Shown here in pieces: positions 18,297-26,889 of a stretch of DNA of 64,000 nucleotides. The notes beneath the pieces were generated by a model, which worked only from the letters and a program-made list of their open reading frames with translations, had not been told where the DNA came from and ran no database searches. Each line of letters opens with the position of its first letter. The first letter of the stretch is position 1. A program made the position numbers and the translations under genes. Source of the stretch: JAUIAI01 sp041396685 (GTDB taxonomy: Bacteria; Pseudomonadota; Gammaproteobacteria; Burkholderiales; Burkholderiaceae_E); NCBI GenBank assembly GCA_041396685.1, contig JAWKYD010000018.1, positions 62,001 to 126,000 on the forward strand, in the 5' to 3' direction.

Positions 18297-19322
18297 ATGA
18301 GACACAAAGCCAAATCCCTGGCGGCCATTGCCGCAACCTGGCTGATCACCGCCGGTTCATTCAACACGGCGCTCGCCGAAGAAGTCACCCTGCGGCTCTC
18401 CTACTTCGGTGGTCAGAAGGGCACGACTTACGCCGATGCGCTGTTGCCGTGGACCGAAGCCATCAACAAGGAAGGCGCCGGCGTACTCAAGATCGAGCCC
18501 TACCCCGGCGGCTCGCTGGTGGCAAGCCCGCGCGGACAGGTCAAGGCGCTGACCGACGGCGTTGCCGACATCGCCTTCGTCGTCTTTTCGTACACGCCCG
18601 GCCGCTTTCCGGATACCGAGGTGCTGGAGCTGCCCACGCTGTACAACAATCTGCGGGAATCATCAGGCGTGATCCGCGCGCTCTACGACAAGGGCATGCT
18701 CAAGGGCTTCGAAGACTTCTATGTGCCGATGATCGCGACCACCTATCCGTACAACTTTCACACCACGAAGCCGGTGAGCAAGGTCGCCGACCTGAAGGGC
18801 ATGAAGATCCGCGCCGGCGGTCCGGTGGCCGGTGCCGCGCTGCGCGCGCTAGGGGCGGTACCGGTGGGCATGCCCATGCCGGCGGTCGCCGAGAACATCT
18901 CGAAAGGCGTGCTCGATGGCGTGGCCTCCGACTGGGCCGTCATGTACACCTACCGCATTCAGCAGGTTGCCCAGAATCACTACATGCAGTTGTTCAGCAC
19001 GGTGCCGCTGGGGTTGATGATGACCAAGGCGAAGTTCGAGTCGCTGCCCAAGAAGGCGCAAGACCTGATCGTCAAATACAGCGGCCAGTGGCTCGAAGAC
19101 CGGTTCGTGACGGAAACCGCAAAGGCCCAGGAAACCCTGATCGAGAAGAACAAGGCAACCGAGGGCAGCACCATCGTCTATCCCGACGATGCCGACAAGG
19201 CCGCTTACGACAAGCTCATGGAAGGCGTGGTTCAGGAATGGGCCGGCGGCGATGCGAAGCGCAAGGAGACGCTCGAGTTCGTGCGCGCCGAACTGAAGAG
19301 AATTCGCGCCGCCGCCAAGTAG
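18297..19322 (+). CDS. TRAP transporter substrate-binding protein DctP
   Basis: 341-aa periplasmic solute-binding protein of a TRAP importer. A Sec signal peptide (SLAAIAATWLITAGSFNTALA) ends at residue about 27. The DctP fold is recognised from VKALTDGVADIAFVVFSYTP and the ligand-arginine region LKGMKIRAGGPVAGAALRALG, where an Arg commonly clamps a substrate carboxylate. GGGAG-like purines precede the ATG at 18297. It is followed by the DctQ and DctM membrane subunits, giving a complete Na+-coupled organic-acid importer for the upstream catabolic genes. Identification of the ligand would need binding data. Confidence 0.92.
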   Translation: MRHKAKSLAAIAATWLITAGSFNTALAEEVTLRLSYFGGQKGTTYADALLPWTEAINKEGAGVLKIEPYPGGSLVASPRGQVKALTDGVADIAFVVFSYTPGRFPDTEVLELPTLYNNLRESSGVIRALYDKGMLKGFEDFYVPMIATTYPYNFHTTKPVSKVADLKGMKIRAGGPVAGAALRALGAVPVGMPMPAVAENISKGVLDGVASDWAVMYTYRIQQVAQNHYMQLFSTVPLGLMMTKAKFESLPKKAQDLIVKYSGQWLEDRFVTETAKAQETLIEKNKATEGSTIVYPDDADKAAYDKLMEGVVQEWAGGDAKRKETLEFVRAELKRIRAAAK

Positions 19323-19362
19323 GCGTTTGATCCGCCAGCCATCGAAAGCCGATCGCGACACC

Positions 19363-19917
19363 ATGATCATCACGTTGGAAAGGGCCGCGCGTCGCTTGTC
19401 GAACTGGCTGGCCATGATGGGGCTGCTCGGCCTGCTCGCCCTGGCCTTGATGACGATCGCCAGCGTGCTCTCGCGCTGGCTGTTGTCGCATCCGATGGAA
19501 TGGGTCGAAGACATCTACCGATTGCTGATCGCGGTGGTCGTGGCTTCTTTCTTTCCATCGGCGTTTGCGCACCGAGGCCATATCGCCATCGAGTTTCTCA
19601 GCATGGTCCTGCCCGCCCGCGGCCGCCGGGCAGTGGCCGTGCTGGCGGCGATCGTCACCTTCGTGTTCACGATCGTGCTTGGCTGGCAGCTCGTGCTGTA
19701 CACGCGGGAAGTCTGGGAGACCGGCGAAACCACCTGGCTACTCGGCTACAGCGTCACGCCCTGGTGGGCGCTCGTCACCGCCCTGCTGCTGATGACCGTT
19801 CCCGCTCAGCTGATCGTGACGCTGGCCGATCTTTATCATGGCCCACGCCCCGGTGACCATGGTCCGCCGGGCCACGGATCGGCGCCCGATACCGCGGGCC
19901 AGCACGAGTTGACCTGA
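19363..19917 (+). CDS. TRAP transporter small membrane subunit DctQ
   Basis: Small TRAP permease, about 184 aa, with four predicted membrane helices (LSNWLAMMGLLGLLALALMT; IYRLLIAVVVASFFPSAFA; VAVLAAIVTFVFTIVLGW; WWALVTALLLMTVPAQLIV) and the DctQ motif VEDIYRLLIAV. The hydrophilic C-terminus is rich in Pro, Gly and His. ATG at 19363 is preferred; a TTG at 19327 would add 12 residues. It lies between DctP and DctM, as usual. Confidence 0.88.
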   Translation: MIITLERAARRLSNWLAMMGLLGLLALALMTIASVLSRWLLSHPMEWVEDIYRLLIAVVVASFFPSAFAHRGHIAIEFLSMVLPARGRRAVAVLAAIVTFVFTIVLGWQLVLYTREVWETGETTWLLGYSVTPWWALVTALLLMTVPAQLIVTLADLYHGPRPGDHGPPGHGSAPDTAGQHELT

Positions 19918-19936
19918 CCGCCCGCCGAGTGAACCG

Positions 19937-21244
19937 ATGGATCCCATGACACTGGCGCTGGCGGGCATCGCCGGCATGTTCATCCTGATCGCCCTGCAGA
20001 TACCGATCGGCATCTCGATGGCGATCGCCGGCGTCGTCGGCTTTGGCATCCTGACCAACTGGTCCGCCGCCTTTTCGCTGATCGGATCCAAGGCGGTCGC
20101 AACGATCTCCAGCGAAGAACTGGCCGTCATTCCGCTGTTCCTGGTGATGGGCAGTCTGGCCAACATCAGCGGGCTCGCCGCCGACATCTACAAGCTCGCC
20201 TTCGCATTCGTCGGCCACCGGCGTGGCGGACTCGCGCTGGCCACCATCGGCGGCTGCGCCGGTTTCGGTGCCGTGTGCGGGTCGTCGCTGGCCACCGCGG
20301 CAACCATGGGCCGCGTCGCCCTGCCCGAGATGCTGCGGCGCGCCTACGAGCCGTCGCTGGCGACCGGCTCGATCGCGGCCGGCGGCACCCTGGGCATGCT
20401 GATCCCGCCATCGGTCATCATGGTGATCTACGCCTTCCTGGCCGAACAGTTCGTCATCACGATGTTCATCGCCGCACTGATCCCCGGCTTGCTGGCGGTG
20501 CTGGGCCATGCGCTGACCATCATGATCGTCGTGCGCCGCAACCCGGCAGCCGGCCCGGCCGGCGCCGCCTCCGACCGCGCCGCCAGGCTCACGGCCCTGC
20601 GCGAGAGCACCGGCGTCATCCTGATGCTGCTGATCGTCATCGGTGGCATTTATGGTGGCGTGTTTACCGTCAACGAAGCCGCGGCGCTGGGCGTCGCTGT
20701 GGCCCTCTTCTTCACGGTATGGCGCCGCAGGCTGAGCTGGAACTCGCTCTTGCAGGTGATGCGCGAAACCGCCACCAACACGGCGATGATCTATCTGATC
20801 ATCATCGGCGCCTCGGTGTTCGCGACCTTTGTCTCGATAACCAAGATGCCCGCCGTGGTCGTCGAGATGATCGGTAGCCTGGGCCTGCCGCCACTGGCCA
20901 TCATCCTGGCGCTGTTCGTGTTGTTCCTGATTCTTGGCAGCATCTTCGACACGATCGCAGCGATGGTCATCACCTTCCCGTTCGTCTATCCCCTGATCAT
21001 CGATATCGGCTACAGCCCGATCTGGTGGGGCATCATTTTGTTGATGGCGATCGAGGTTGGCATGATCACACCGCCCATCGGCATGAACGTGTTCGTCATT
21101 CATGGCGTGGCAGGAAACATTCCGTTGCAGACGATCTTCAAGGGCATCCTGCCGTTCTTCTATGCCGACGTGCTGCGCATCTTGCTGATCATCTTGTTCC
21201 CGGCGCTGGCGCTTTGGTTGCCAATGGCGCTCGGATATAAGTAA
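19937..21244 (+). CDS. TRAP transporter large membrane subunit DctM
   Basis: 435-aa polytopic membrane protein, the Na+-coupled transport subunit of the TRAP system. About twelve hydrophobic segments; hallmark stretches are CAGFGAVCGSSLATAATMG, GGTLGMLIPPSVIMVIYAF and the C-terminal EVGMITPPIGMNVFVIHG. It starts 19 bases after dctQ and ends the operon. A 227-bp gap follows before the next gene; no clear terminator hairpin with a T-run is visible there. Confidence 0.93.
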   Translation: MDPMTLALAGIAGMFILIALQIPIGISMAIAGVVGFGILTNWSAAFSLIGSKAVATISSEELAVIPLFLVMGSLANISGLAADIYKLAFAFVGHRRGGLALATIGGCAGFGAVCGSSLATAATMGRVALPEMLRRAYEPSLATGSIAAGGTLGMLIPPSVIMVIYAFLAEQFVITMFIAALIPGLLAVLGHALTIMIVVRRNPAAGPAGAASDRAARLTALRESTGVILMLLIVIGGIYGGVFTVNEAAALGVAVALFFTVWRRRLSWNSLLQVMRETATNTAMIYLIIIGASVFATFVSITKMPAVVVEMIGSLGLPPLAIILALFVLFLILGSIFDTIAAMVITFPFVYPLIIDIGYSPIWWGIILLMAIEVGMITPPIGMNVFVIHGVAGNIPLQTIFKGILPFFYADVLRILLIILFPALALWLPMALGYK

Positions 21245-21471
21245 GTAGCCGGGCGGTCGGCGACGCGTTACCGGGCCGGCCATTGAGCGGGCGCCCGGCT
21301 ACCCTGGCTGCGCCAGTGGTGAAGAACCGTCGCATGCTCGTCGTTCGGGCGCATGCGAGCGCATCCGGAGAATCGACTACGATTGGGGCGGTCTCAACCC
21401 CGGGCGATCGTGCAAGCACTTGCGCCACCAAGTGGCTGACGCTGCGTTGGGCCCGAATCTGGAGATGCCCA

Positions 21472-22356
21472 TTGAAGGCCCGCACGTTTTTCATCGGAAC
21501 CGTCTCGCTCATCGTTGTCGCGGCGATCGCGCTCGTCGGCTTGGCTGTGGTTCACAAATACGGAATGGGCCCGTTCGAGTCGGTGCTCGATGGGCCGAGG
21601 CCGAAAACCCAAGGTGCCTTCATCGACTTCGAAACCTTCCGCGACGATGTCGCGCCGCAGGATCTGAAGCCTTCCGAGAAGATGCCCGCATTCGTCCCGG
21701 AGGGTTTTGACTGGTTCGGCGGCTGGCGGGCGGGCAACGCCGATCTGCCGAAGGGGTTTAGTGCGCAGGTGGGTTGGTTCGAAACCTTTGCCGTGCGTGA
21801 CCACCCGATGCCGGCCGGGCACAACACCGGTATCCGCGTGCTGAGACTGATCGAGGCCCAGGTAGACAACGGCAAGCTGCGCGTGTTGCGCGACACGTTC
21901 AAGGGTTCGCGCCTGGATGGCTTCGAGTTCCTGAGTTACTCTCCCCAGGCGACCACGGCGCTGCAGCGCCGTGATGCCGATCGTCTTCTCGAGTACCGGC
22001 AGCCCGAGAGCGGGCGCCCGGTGCATGTCTTCCCACAGAAGCAACTCGAGACACGCCAAGCCAGTGCCCACTTGGTTGCGGTGCAACTCGGCAAGATCCG
22101 ATGGGACCCGACCGGCCCCGATGATCGCGACGAGGTGCCGGTTCTCGCACACGTGGGCATCGACTGGTGGCGCTTCAAAGGCGCACCGTTTCGGGACGGC
22201 GGCGTGAACAATCGTGACGGTGGAATCTCCCGCAGCCGGCTGGTGGGACCAATCGAATCGCCGAGCTGGCACGTGCTGAGCACACTCCCATATGCCGACG
22301 AAGCGGGCCAGCGCGAAGCACACCGGCTGCTGGCTGAATATCTGGGCGGCGGCTGA
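21472..22356 (+). CDS. membrane-anchored protein of unknown function
   Basis: About 294-aa protein with an N-terminal hydrophobic segment (FFIGTVSLIVVAAIALVGLAVV) that could be an uncleaved anchor, followed by a soluble presumably periplasmic domain with no motif I recognise. TTG at 21472 has GGAG 7 nt upstream and puts the anchor at the N-terminus; the frame is open back to 21283 but that part is Arg-rich and looks non-coding. The body is aromatic-rich (EGFDWFGGWRAGN, AHVGIDWWRFKGAP). It stands alone between the TRAP operon and the convergent FMN gene. Confidence 0.7.
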   Translation: MKARTFFIGTVSLIVVAAIALVGLAVVHKYGMGPFESVLDGPRPKTQGAFIDFETFRDDVAPQDLKPSEKMPAFVPEGFDWFGGWRAGNADLPKGFSAQVGWFETFAVRDHPMPAGHNTGIRVLRLIEAQVDNGKLRVLRDTFKGSRLDGFEFLSYSPQATTALQRRDADRLLEYRQPESGRPVHVFPQKQLETRQASAHLVAVQLGKIRWDPTGPDDRDEVPVLAHVGIDWWRFKGAPFRDGGVNNRDGGISRSRLVGPIESPSWHVLSTLPYADEAGQREAHRLLAEYLGGG

Positions 22357-22460
22357 GCCGGTCCGGACGCCGGGCGACCACACTGACCAGCGAAGCCTGG
22401 CGAGAACTCGAATCGGGCCGTGTGCCCGACGCTCGCGACACCGGATCCCCGCGGGTCAGG

Positions 22461-24068
22461 TCATGCCACGCCGCCGTAGCCGACCCCTGACAGCGCCGCC
22501 ATGTCTTTTTTCCAGGTGGTCAGGTCTTCGATGCCGAACTTCGACAGATGGTCGTGACCGCAGGCGCGCGCCATCACCTGCATCAGTTCGACCGATGCCT
22601 CGAAGAAAGTCGCCAGCTGCCGCGCCGATTGATCGACGATGAGCCGGCTCACCAGATGCGGTTTCTGACTGGCAATGCCCACCGGGCAGTTGTCGGTGTT
22701 GCAGGCGCGCATGGCGATGCATCCGATCGCCTGCAGTGCCGCGTTCGAGACCGCGATCGCATCGGCCCCCAGCGCCATGGCCTTGACGAAATCGGCGGGC
22801 GTGCGAAGCCCGCCGGTGATGACCAAGGTCACCTCGGGGCGCGTTGCGGCCAGATGCCGCCGCGCCCGTGCGAGCGCCGGGATCGTCGGCACCGAGATGT
22901 TGTCGCGGAAAATGGCGGGGGCCGCCCCCGTGCCCCCGCCGCGGCCGTCGAGGATGATGTAGTCGACCCCCACCTCGAGCGCGGCGTCGATGTCTTTTTC
23001 GATGTGTTGCGCCGAGAGCTTGTAGCCGATGGGAATGCCGCCCGTGCGGCTGCGCACCTCGTCGGCGAAGGCCTTGATCTGCGCCGGTTCCGTCCAATCG
23101 GGAAAACGCGCCGGCGAGATCGCGTCCTTGCCCGCGGGGATACCGCGCACCTGTGAAATCTTGCCGGTGTTCTTGCGGCCCGGCAGATGGCCGCCGGTGC
23201 CGGTCTTGGCCCCCTGGCCGCCCTTGAAGTGGAAGGCCTGAACCCTGGCGAGCTTGTCCCAGCCGAAGCCGAAGCGCGCCGAGGCCAGTTCATAGAAGTA
23301 GCGGGAATTCTCCGCCTGCTCTTCGGGCAACATCCCGCCCTCGCCCGAGCAAATGCCCGTGCCGGCCAGCTCGGCGCCTCTGGCAAGCGCGACCTTGGCG
23401 GGCTCCGACAACGAACCGAAAGACATGTCGGAAACGAAGATCGGAATCGCCAGCGTCAGCGGTTTGCGCGCATTGGGCCCGATCACCACATCGGTTCCGA
23501 CCGCATCGTCGTCCAGCAGGGGCGGCTTGTGGAGCTGCGCCGTCAGGATCTGAATGTCATCCCACGACGGCAACTGCGTGCGCGGCACCCCCATGGCCGT
23601 CATGACGCCGTGATGCCCGGTCTTTTTCAGACCGTCGCGCGCCATCTGCTGGATCAGCGCGTTCGCGGGTTCTTCGGGCGTGCCGTGCGAGGTATCGGCG
23701 TACAGCCCCAGGTAGGCCTTGCGATCGAAAGGCTGCGGATTGTCGCGGGCCCAGGCCGCGATCTCGTCGCCGTCGACCCAGACCTGCCCGTCTTCGACCC
23801 ACGACTCGAACTTCGGCAGCTTTTCCGCATTGGCATAGGCCGACACACCGGAATCGAGCCGATAGTCCCAGTGGTGGACACCGCAGATCAGATCGCGGCC
23901 GCGCACGAAGCCGTCGGCCATCAGTGCGCCGCGATGCAGACAGCGACCGTAGAACACCGAGATCTCGTCGTCGAAGCGCACGACGACCAGGTCGACCTCG
24001 GCGACCAGCGCATACTGCGGCGCGCGATCGGGTAGATGGCTCAGGCTGGCAACGGAAATCTTCTGCAT
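22461..24068 (-). CDS. Rieske [2Fe-2S] domain fused to FMN-binding glutamate-synthase-like domain
   Basis: 535-aa fusion. Residues about 1-105 are a Rieske domain with the cluster ligands in CLHRG and CGVHHWDY. Residues about 150-530 match the FMN-binding domain of glutamate synthase, with ICSGEGGMLPEEQ, HFKGGQGAKTGTGGHLPG, YIILDGRGGGTGAAP and CIAMRACNTDNCPVGIA. There is no glutaminase domain, so ammonia or a redox partner rather than glutamine would have to serve. AAGGAG lies 9 nt before the ATG. The AraC gene and the nitrilase gene, whose enzyme releases ammonia, are next to it, so a role in nitrogen recovery is tempting but inferred. Confidence 0.87.
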   Translation of the reverse strand: MQKISVASLSHLPDRAPQYALVAEVDLVVVRFDDEISVFYGRCLHRGALMADGFVRGRDLICGVHHWDYRLDSGVSAYANAEKLPKFESWVEDGQVWVDGDEIAAWARDNPQPFDRKAYLGLYADTSHGTPEEPANALIQQMARDGLKKTGHHGVMTAMGVPRTQLPSWDDIQILTAQLHKPPLLDDDAVGTDVVIGPNARKPLTLAIPIFVSDMSFGSLSEPAKVALARGAELAGTGICSGEGGMLPEEQAENSRYFYELASARFGFGWDKLARVQAFHFKGGQGAKTGTGGHLPGRKNTGKISQVRGIPAGKDAISPARFPDWTEPAQIKAFADEVRSRTGGIPIGYKLSAQHIEKDIDAALEVGVDYIILDGRGGGTGAAPAIFRDNISVPTIPALARARRHLAATRPEVTLVITGGLRTPADFVKAMALGADAIAVSNAALQAIGCIAMRACNTDNCPVGIASQKPHLVSRLIVDQSARQLATFFEASVELMQVMARACGHDHLSKFGIEDLTTWKKDMAALSGVGYGGVA

Positions 24069-24130
24069 GAGGTAAAGCTCCTTCCGGCGACGGGCCGCGG
24101 TGGGCGCCGATCATGACGTTGAAATCGCCC

Positions 24131-24823
24131 TCAGCCCGCGCCGCGGCGCGCGCGGAACTCGCGCGGCGAACAATCGAAGCGCGCCCGGAACGACCGGCTG
24201 AAGTGCGCCGCGTCGTTGAAGCCGAATGCGAACGCGATTTCGCTGATGCTGCGCAAGGCCTGGGTCGGATCGGCCAGCGCACGCCGGCAGGCGTCCAGGC
24301 GTGCGTTGCGGATGGTGTCGGCCAGCGTGCGAATCATGTTGATCATCAACGGGCCGGCACCGCGCTGCCCGCTCATCGTCGAGGCCGTGAGCGACTCCGT
24401 GTTACGCACCACCGACTGCAGCGCCGCGCGCGGCAGCATCAACACGAACTGTTGAAAATCGCCGTCGAACTGCAGCTCGTAGGGGCGCGTGCTGTCGTAG
24501 AGCGCGTAGTCGCCCGGGCCCAGCGCCGCGCAGCGGCCGTCCTGCAATACCCGGCCGTGGCCGACGGTCTGGATGCTGACCAGAAAGAAGTCCTCGTGCG
24601 CGGCCGAGATGCGCGCCGGCGTGCGGCAGACCCGTTGCGCCGTCGCCGTGACCCGTGATAGATCCAGCGCGGCCAGGCGGTCGACCAGGATCTCGCCTTG
24701 AATGTCGGCACGGCCCGCGCCGGGGTCGCAGTTCAACCCGACATAGGTGTCGCAGACCAGGTCGGTCCAGTACGCGACCCGGTCGGGCAAGGCGACATCG
24801 TTCGTTGACAGGCGCGCCGGCAT
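24131..24823 (-). CDS. AraC-family regulator lacking the first helix-turn-helix
   Basis: 230-aa AraC-type protein. The N-terminal sensor domain (STNDVALPDRVAYWTDLVCD to GDYALYDSTRPYELQF) is of the AraC_binding_2/FeaR kind. The C-terminal end has the second helix-turn-helix (RSISEIAFAFGFNDAAHFSRSF) and the closing SPREFRARR. The first HTH and its linker, normally about 80-90 residues between the sensor and RLDACRRALAD, are absent: the sequence jumps from MINMIRTLADTIRN straight to ARLDACRR with no frame break. The usual family length is around 310-320 aa. The ATG at 24823 is divergent from the nitrilase gene (173-bp gap). DNA binding may be lost or altered. Confidence 0.82.
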   Translation of the reverse strand: MPARLSTNDVALPDRVAYWTDLVCDTYVGLNCDPGAGRADIQGEILVDRLAALDLSRVTATAQRVCRTPARISAAHEDFFLVSIQTVGHGRVLQDGRCAALGPGDYALYDSTRPYELQFDGDFQQFVLMLPRAALQSVVRNTESLTASTMSGQRGAGPLMINMIRTLADTIRNARLDACRRALADPTQALRSISEIAFAFGFNDAAHFSRSFRARFDCSPREFRARRGAG

Positions 24824-24996
24824 GAGAACCAGTCTACGACATGGTCCCCTTGCCGCCAACGGGTGCTGCCGGCCGGCCGCCTGCTCCCCCGAGTCAAGTT
24901 TCGGGACGCCTGCAGACAAGAAACCGTGACCCGGTCCCGCCAAACTGGCGTGAGCGTCATCCGATTCGAACCGTTTTCCGCCCCGGGAGCCCGCCC

Positions 24997-26007
24997 ATGA
25001 GCGCATCACACCCCAAGTACCGCGTCGCCGCCATCCAGGCCGCGCCCGTCTTTCTGGACCTGGACGCCTCCATCGACAAGGCCATCGCATTGATCGAAGA
25101 GGCCGCCGGCCAGGGCGCCAGACTCATCGCGTTTCCCGAGACCTGGCTGCCCGGCTATCCGTGGTTCATCTGGCTCGACTCGCCGGCCTGGGGGATGCAG
25201 TTCGTGCAGCGCTATCACGACAACTCGCTGATCTACGGCACGCCGGAGGCCGACCGCCTCGGCGAGGCCGCGCGGCGCAACGGGATCATGGTCGTGATGG
25301 GGCACAGCGAGAAAGACGGCGGCAGCCTCTACATGGGGCAGTGGATCATCGGACCCGACGGCAGCACGATCGCCCGCCGGCGCAAACTCAAACCCACGCA
25401 CGTCGAGCGCACCGTGTTCGGCGAAGGCGACGGCAGCGACCTGGCCGTGCACGACACCGAACTGGGCCGCATCGGCGCCCTGTGCTGCTGGGAGCACCTG
25501 CAACCCCTGTCCAAGTACGCCATGTACGCGCAGAACGAACAGGTGCACATCGCCGCCTGGCCGAGCTTCTCGCTCTACCGCGGCGGCGCCTACGCGCTGG
25601 GCCCCGAAGTCAACAATGCCGCCAGCCGCATCTACGCCGTCGAAGGCTCGTGCTTCGTGGTGGCGCCCTGCGCCACCGTGTCGCAAGAGATGATCGAGAT
25701 GCTCTGCGGCGACGACCCCGCCAAGAACCAGTTGCTGCTGCAGGGCGGCGGCTTCAGCACCATCTACGCACCCGACGGGCAGCTCATGCACGAGCCGCTG
25801 CCCGAGGGCACCGAAGGCATCGTCTACGCCGACATCGACCTGGGCATGATCTCGCTGGCGAAGGCGGCCGCCGACCCGGCCGGGCACTACTCGCGGCCGG
25901 ATGTCACGCGCTTGCTGCTGAACAAGGCGCCGGCCGCGCGGGTGGTGACGCGGGAGGCGGCGGTGGCGGAGTTCGTGGACGCGGATGGCCAGGTAAGCCC
26001 TGACTGA
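24997..26007 (+). CDS. nitrilase (carbon-nitrogen hydrolase family)
   Basis: 336-aa nitrilase-superfamily enzyme hydrolysing a C-N bond, most likely a nitrile to carboxylate plus ammonia. The catalytic triad is visible: Glu48 in AFPETWLPGYP, Lys132 in RRKLKPTHVERTVFG, and Cys164 in CCWEHLQP. The CWEH context is typical of branch 1 true nitrilases rather than amidases. GGGAG precedes the ATG by about 7 nt; the frame open from 24841 is upstream sequence only. It is divergent from the truncated AraC gene and next to the Rieske-FMN fusion. Aliphatic and aromatic nitrilases cannot be separated by eye. Confidence 0.9.
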   Translation: MSASHPKYRVAAIQAAPVFLDLDASIDKAIALIEEAAGQGARLIAFPETWLPGYPWFIWLDSPAWGMQFVQRYHDNSLIYGTPEADRLGEAARRNGIMVVMGHSEKDGGSLYMGQWIIGPDGSTIARRRKLKPTHVERTVFGEGDGSDLAVHDTELGRIGALCCWEHLQPLSKYAMYAQNEQVHIAAWPSFSLYRGGAYALGPEVNNAASRIYAVEGSCFVVAPCATVSQEMIEMLCGDDPAKNQLLLQGGGFSTIYAPDGQLMHEPLPEGTEGIVYADIDLGMISLAKAAADPAGHYSRPDVTRLLLNKAPAARVVTREAAVAEFVDADGQVSPD

Positions 26008-26043
26008 TCTCTCAAGGGTCGAAGCCGTTCGCGAAAGATTACA

Positions 26044-26063
26044 GGCGACGGCCTTGCGTCGCC
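26044..26063. terminator. GC hairpin after the nitrilase gene
   Basis: GGCGACG-GCCTTG-CGTCGCC forms a perfect 7-bp stem with a 6-nt loop, 36 bases after the nitrilase stop and well before the tungstate operon. There is no U-tract after it, so it may be a weak or Rho-assisted terminator or an RNA-stabilising hairpin. Confidence 0.4.
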
Positions 26064-26172
26064 CGCGACGGACGGGCGGCCGGGCCGTTGCGCGCCCGGC
26101 CGGGCTGAAATTCCCGGAATCGGATGTCATTCGAAACCGTTTTTGTGCATCTTTTCCGATTTCCGGGAGAGA

Positions 26173-26889
26173 ATGCCGGCCATGGAGAGTTTCGGAGGCA
26201 TCTTGGTCGAGGCGGTCGGTCTGATCTTCGCGTGGGATCCGGACCTGATCGAGATCATCGGCCTGTCGCTGCGCGTCACCCTGAGCGCGGTGGCGGCGGC
26301 CTGCGTGCTCGGGCTGCCGCTGGGCGCGGTCATTGGCGCGTTCCGTTTTCCGGGCCGCACGCTGGTCACGATTCTGTTGAACACCTTGATGGGCCTGCCG
26401 CCGGTGGTGGTCGGCCTGATCGTCTACCTGATGCTGTCGGCCTCCGGGCCGCTCGGGCCGCTGCGCCTGCTGTACACGCCCACGGCGATGGTGGTCGCGC
26501 AGACCATCCTGGTCACACCGATCGTGGCAGCACTCACGCGCCAGGTCGTCGAGGATTTGCACCGCGAATATGCCGAGCAGTTCGCATCGCTCGGGGTCGG
26601 CCCGTTCGAGCGGGTGCGGGCGCTGCTCTGGGATGCGCGCTACAGCCTGCTCACGGTTGCGTTGGCCGGCTTCGGCCGGGCGGTGGCCGAGGTCGGCGCG
26701 GTGATCATCGTCGGCGGCAACATCAACCATGTCACACGCGTGATGACGACCACGATCGCCCTCGAGACCTCGAAGGGCAATCTGCAGCTCGCGCTCGCGC
26801 TCGGGGTGGTGTTGCTGGGCATCGCCGTGATCATCAATGCGGCCGTCTACGCCGTGCGCAGTTCGGCCTCGCGAGCCGCCTATGCGTGA
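26173..26889 (+). CDS. tupB: tungstate-type ABC transporter permease
   Basis: About 238-aa inner-membrane permease with about five or six helices and the binding-protein-dependent EAA loop (EYAEQFASLGVGPFERVRAL then DARYSLLTVALAGFGRAVAE). It matches TupB-like permeases in length and in GNINHVTRVMTTTIALETSKG. The ATG at 26173 is close behind GGGAG; 26182 is also possible, and the frame is open to 26143. Its stop overlaps the ATPase start by 8 nt. First gene of a seven-gene plus-strand oxyanion operon. Confidence 0.88.
   Translation: MPAMESFGGILVEAVGLIFAWDPDLIEIIGLSLRVTLSAVAAACVLGLPLGAVIGAFRFPGRTLVTILLNTLMGLPPVVVGLIVYLMLSASGPLGPLRLLYTPTAMVVAQTILVTPIVAALTRQVVEDLHREYAEQFASLGVGPFERVRALLWDARYSLLTVALAGFGRAVAEVGAVIIVGGNINHVTRVMTTTIALETSKGNLQLALALGVVLLGIAVIINAAVYAVRSSASRAAYA

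Noticed and set aside
19775..21283. 502-aa minus-strand ORF opposite DctM
   Set aside because: Asp/His/Gln-rich shadow translation of a membrane protein gene.
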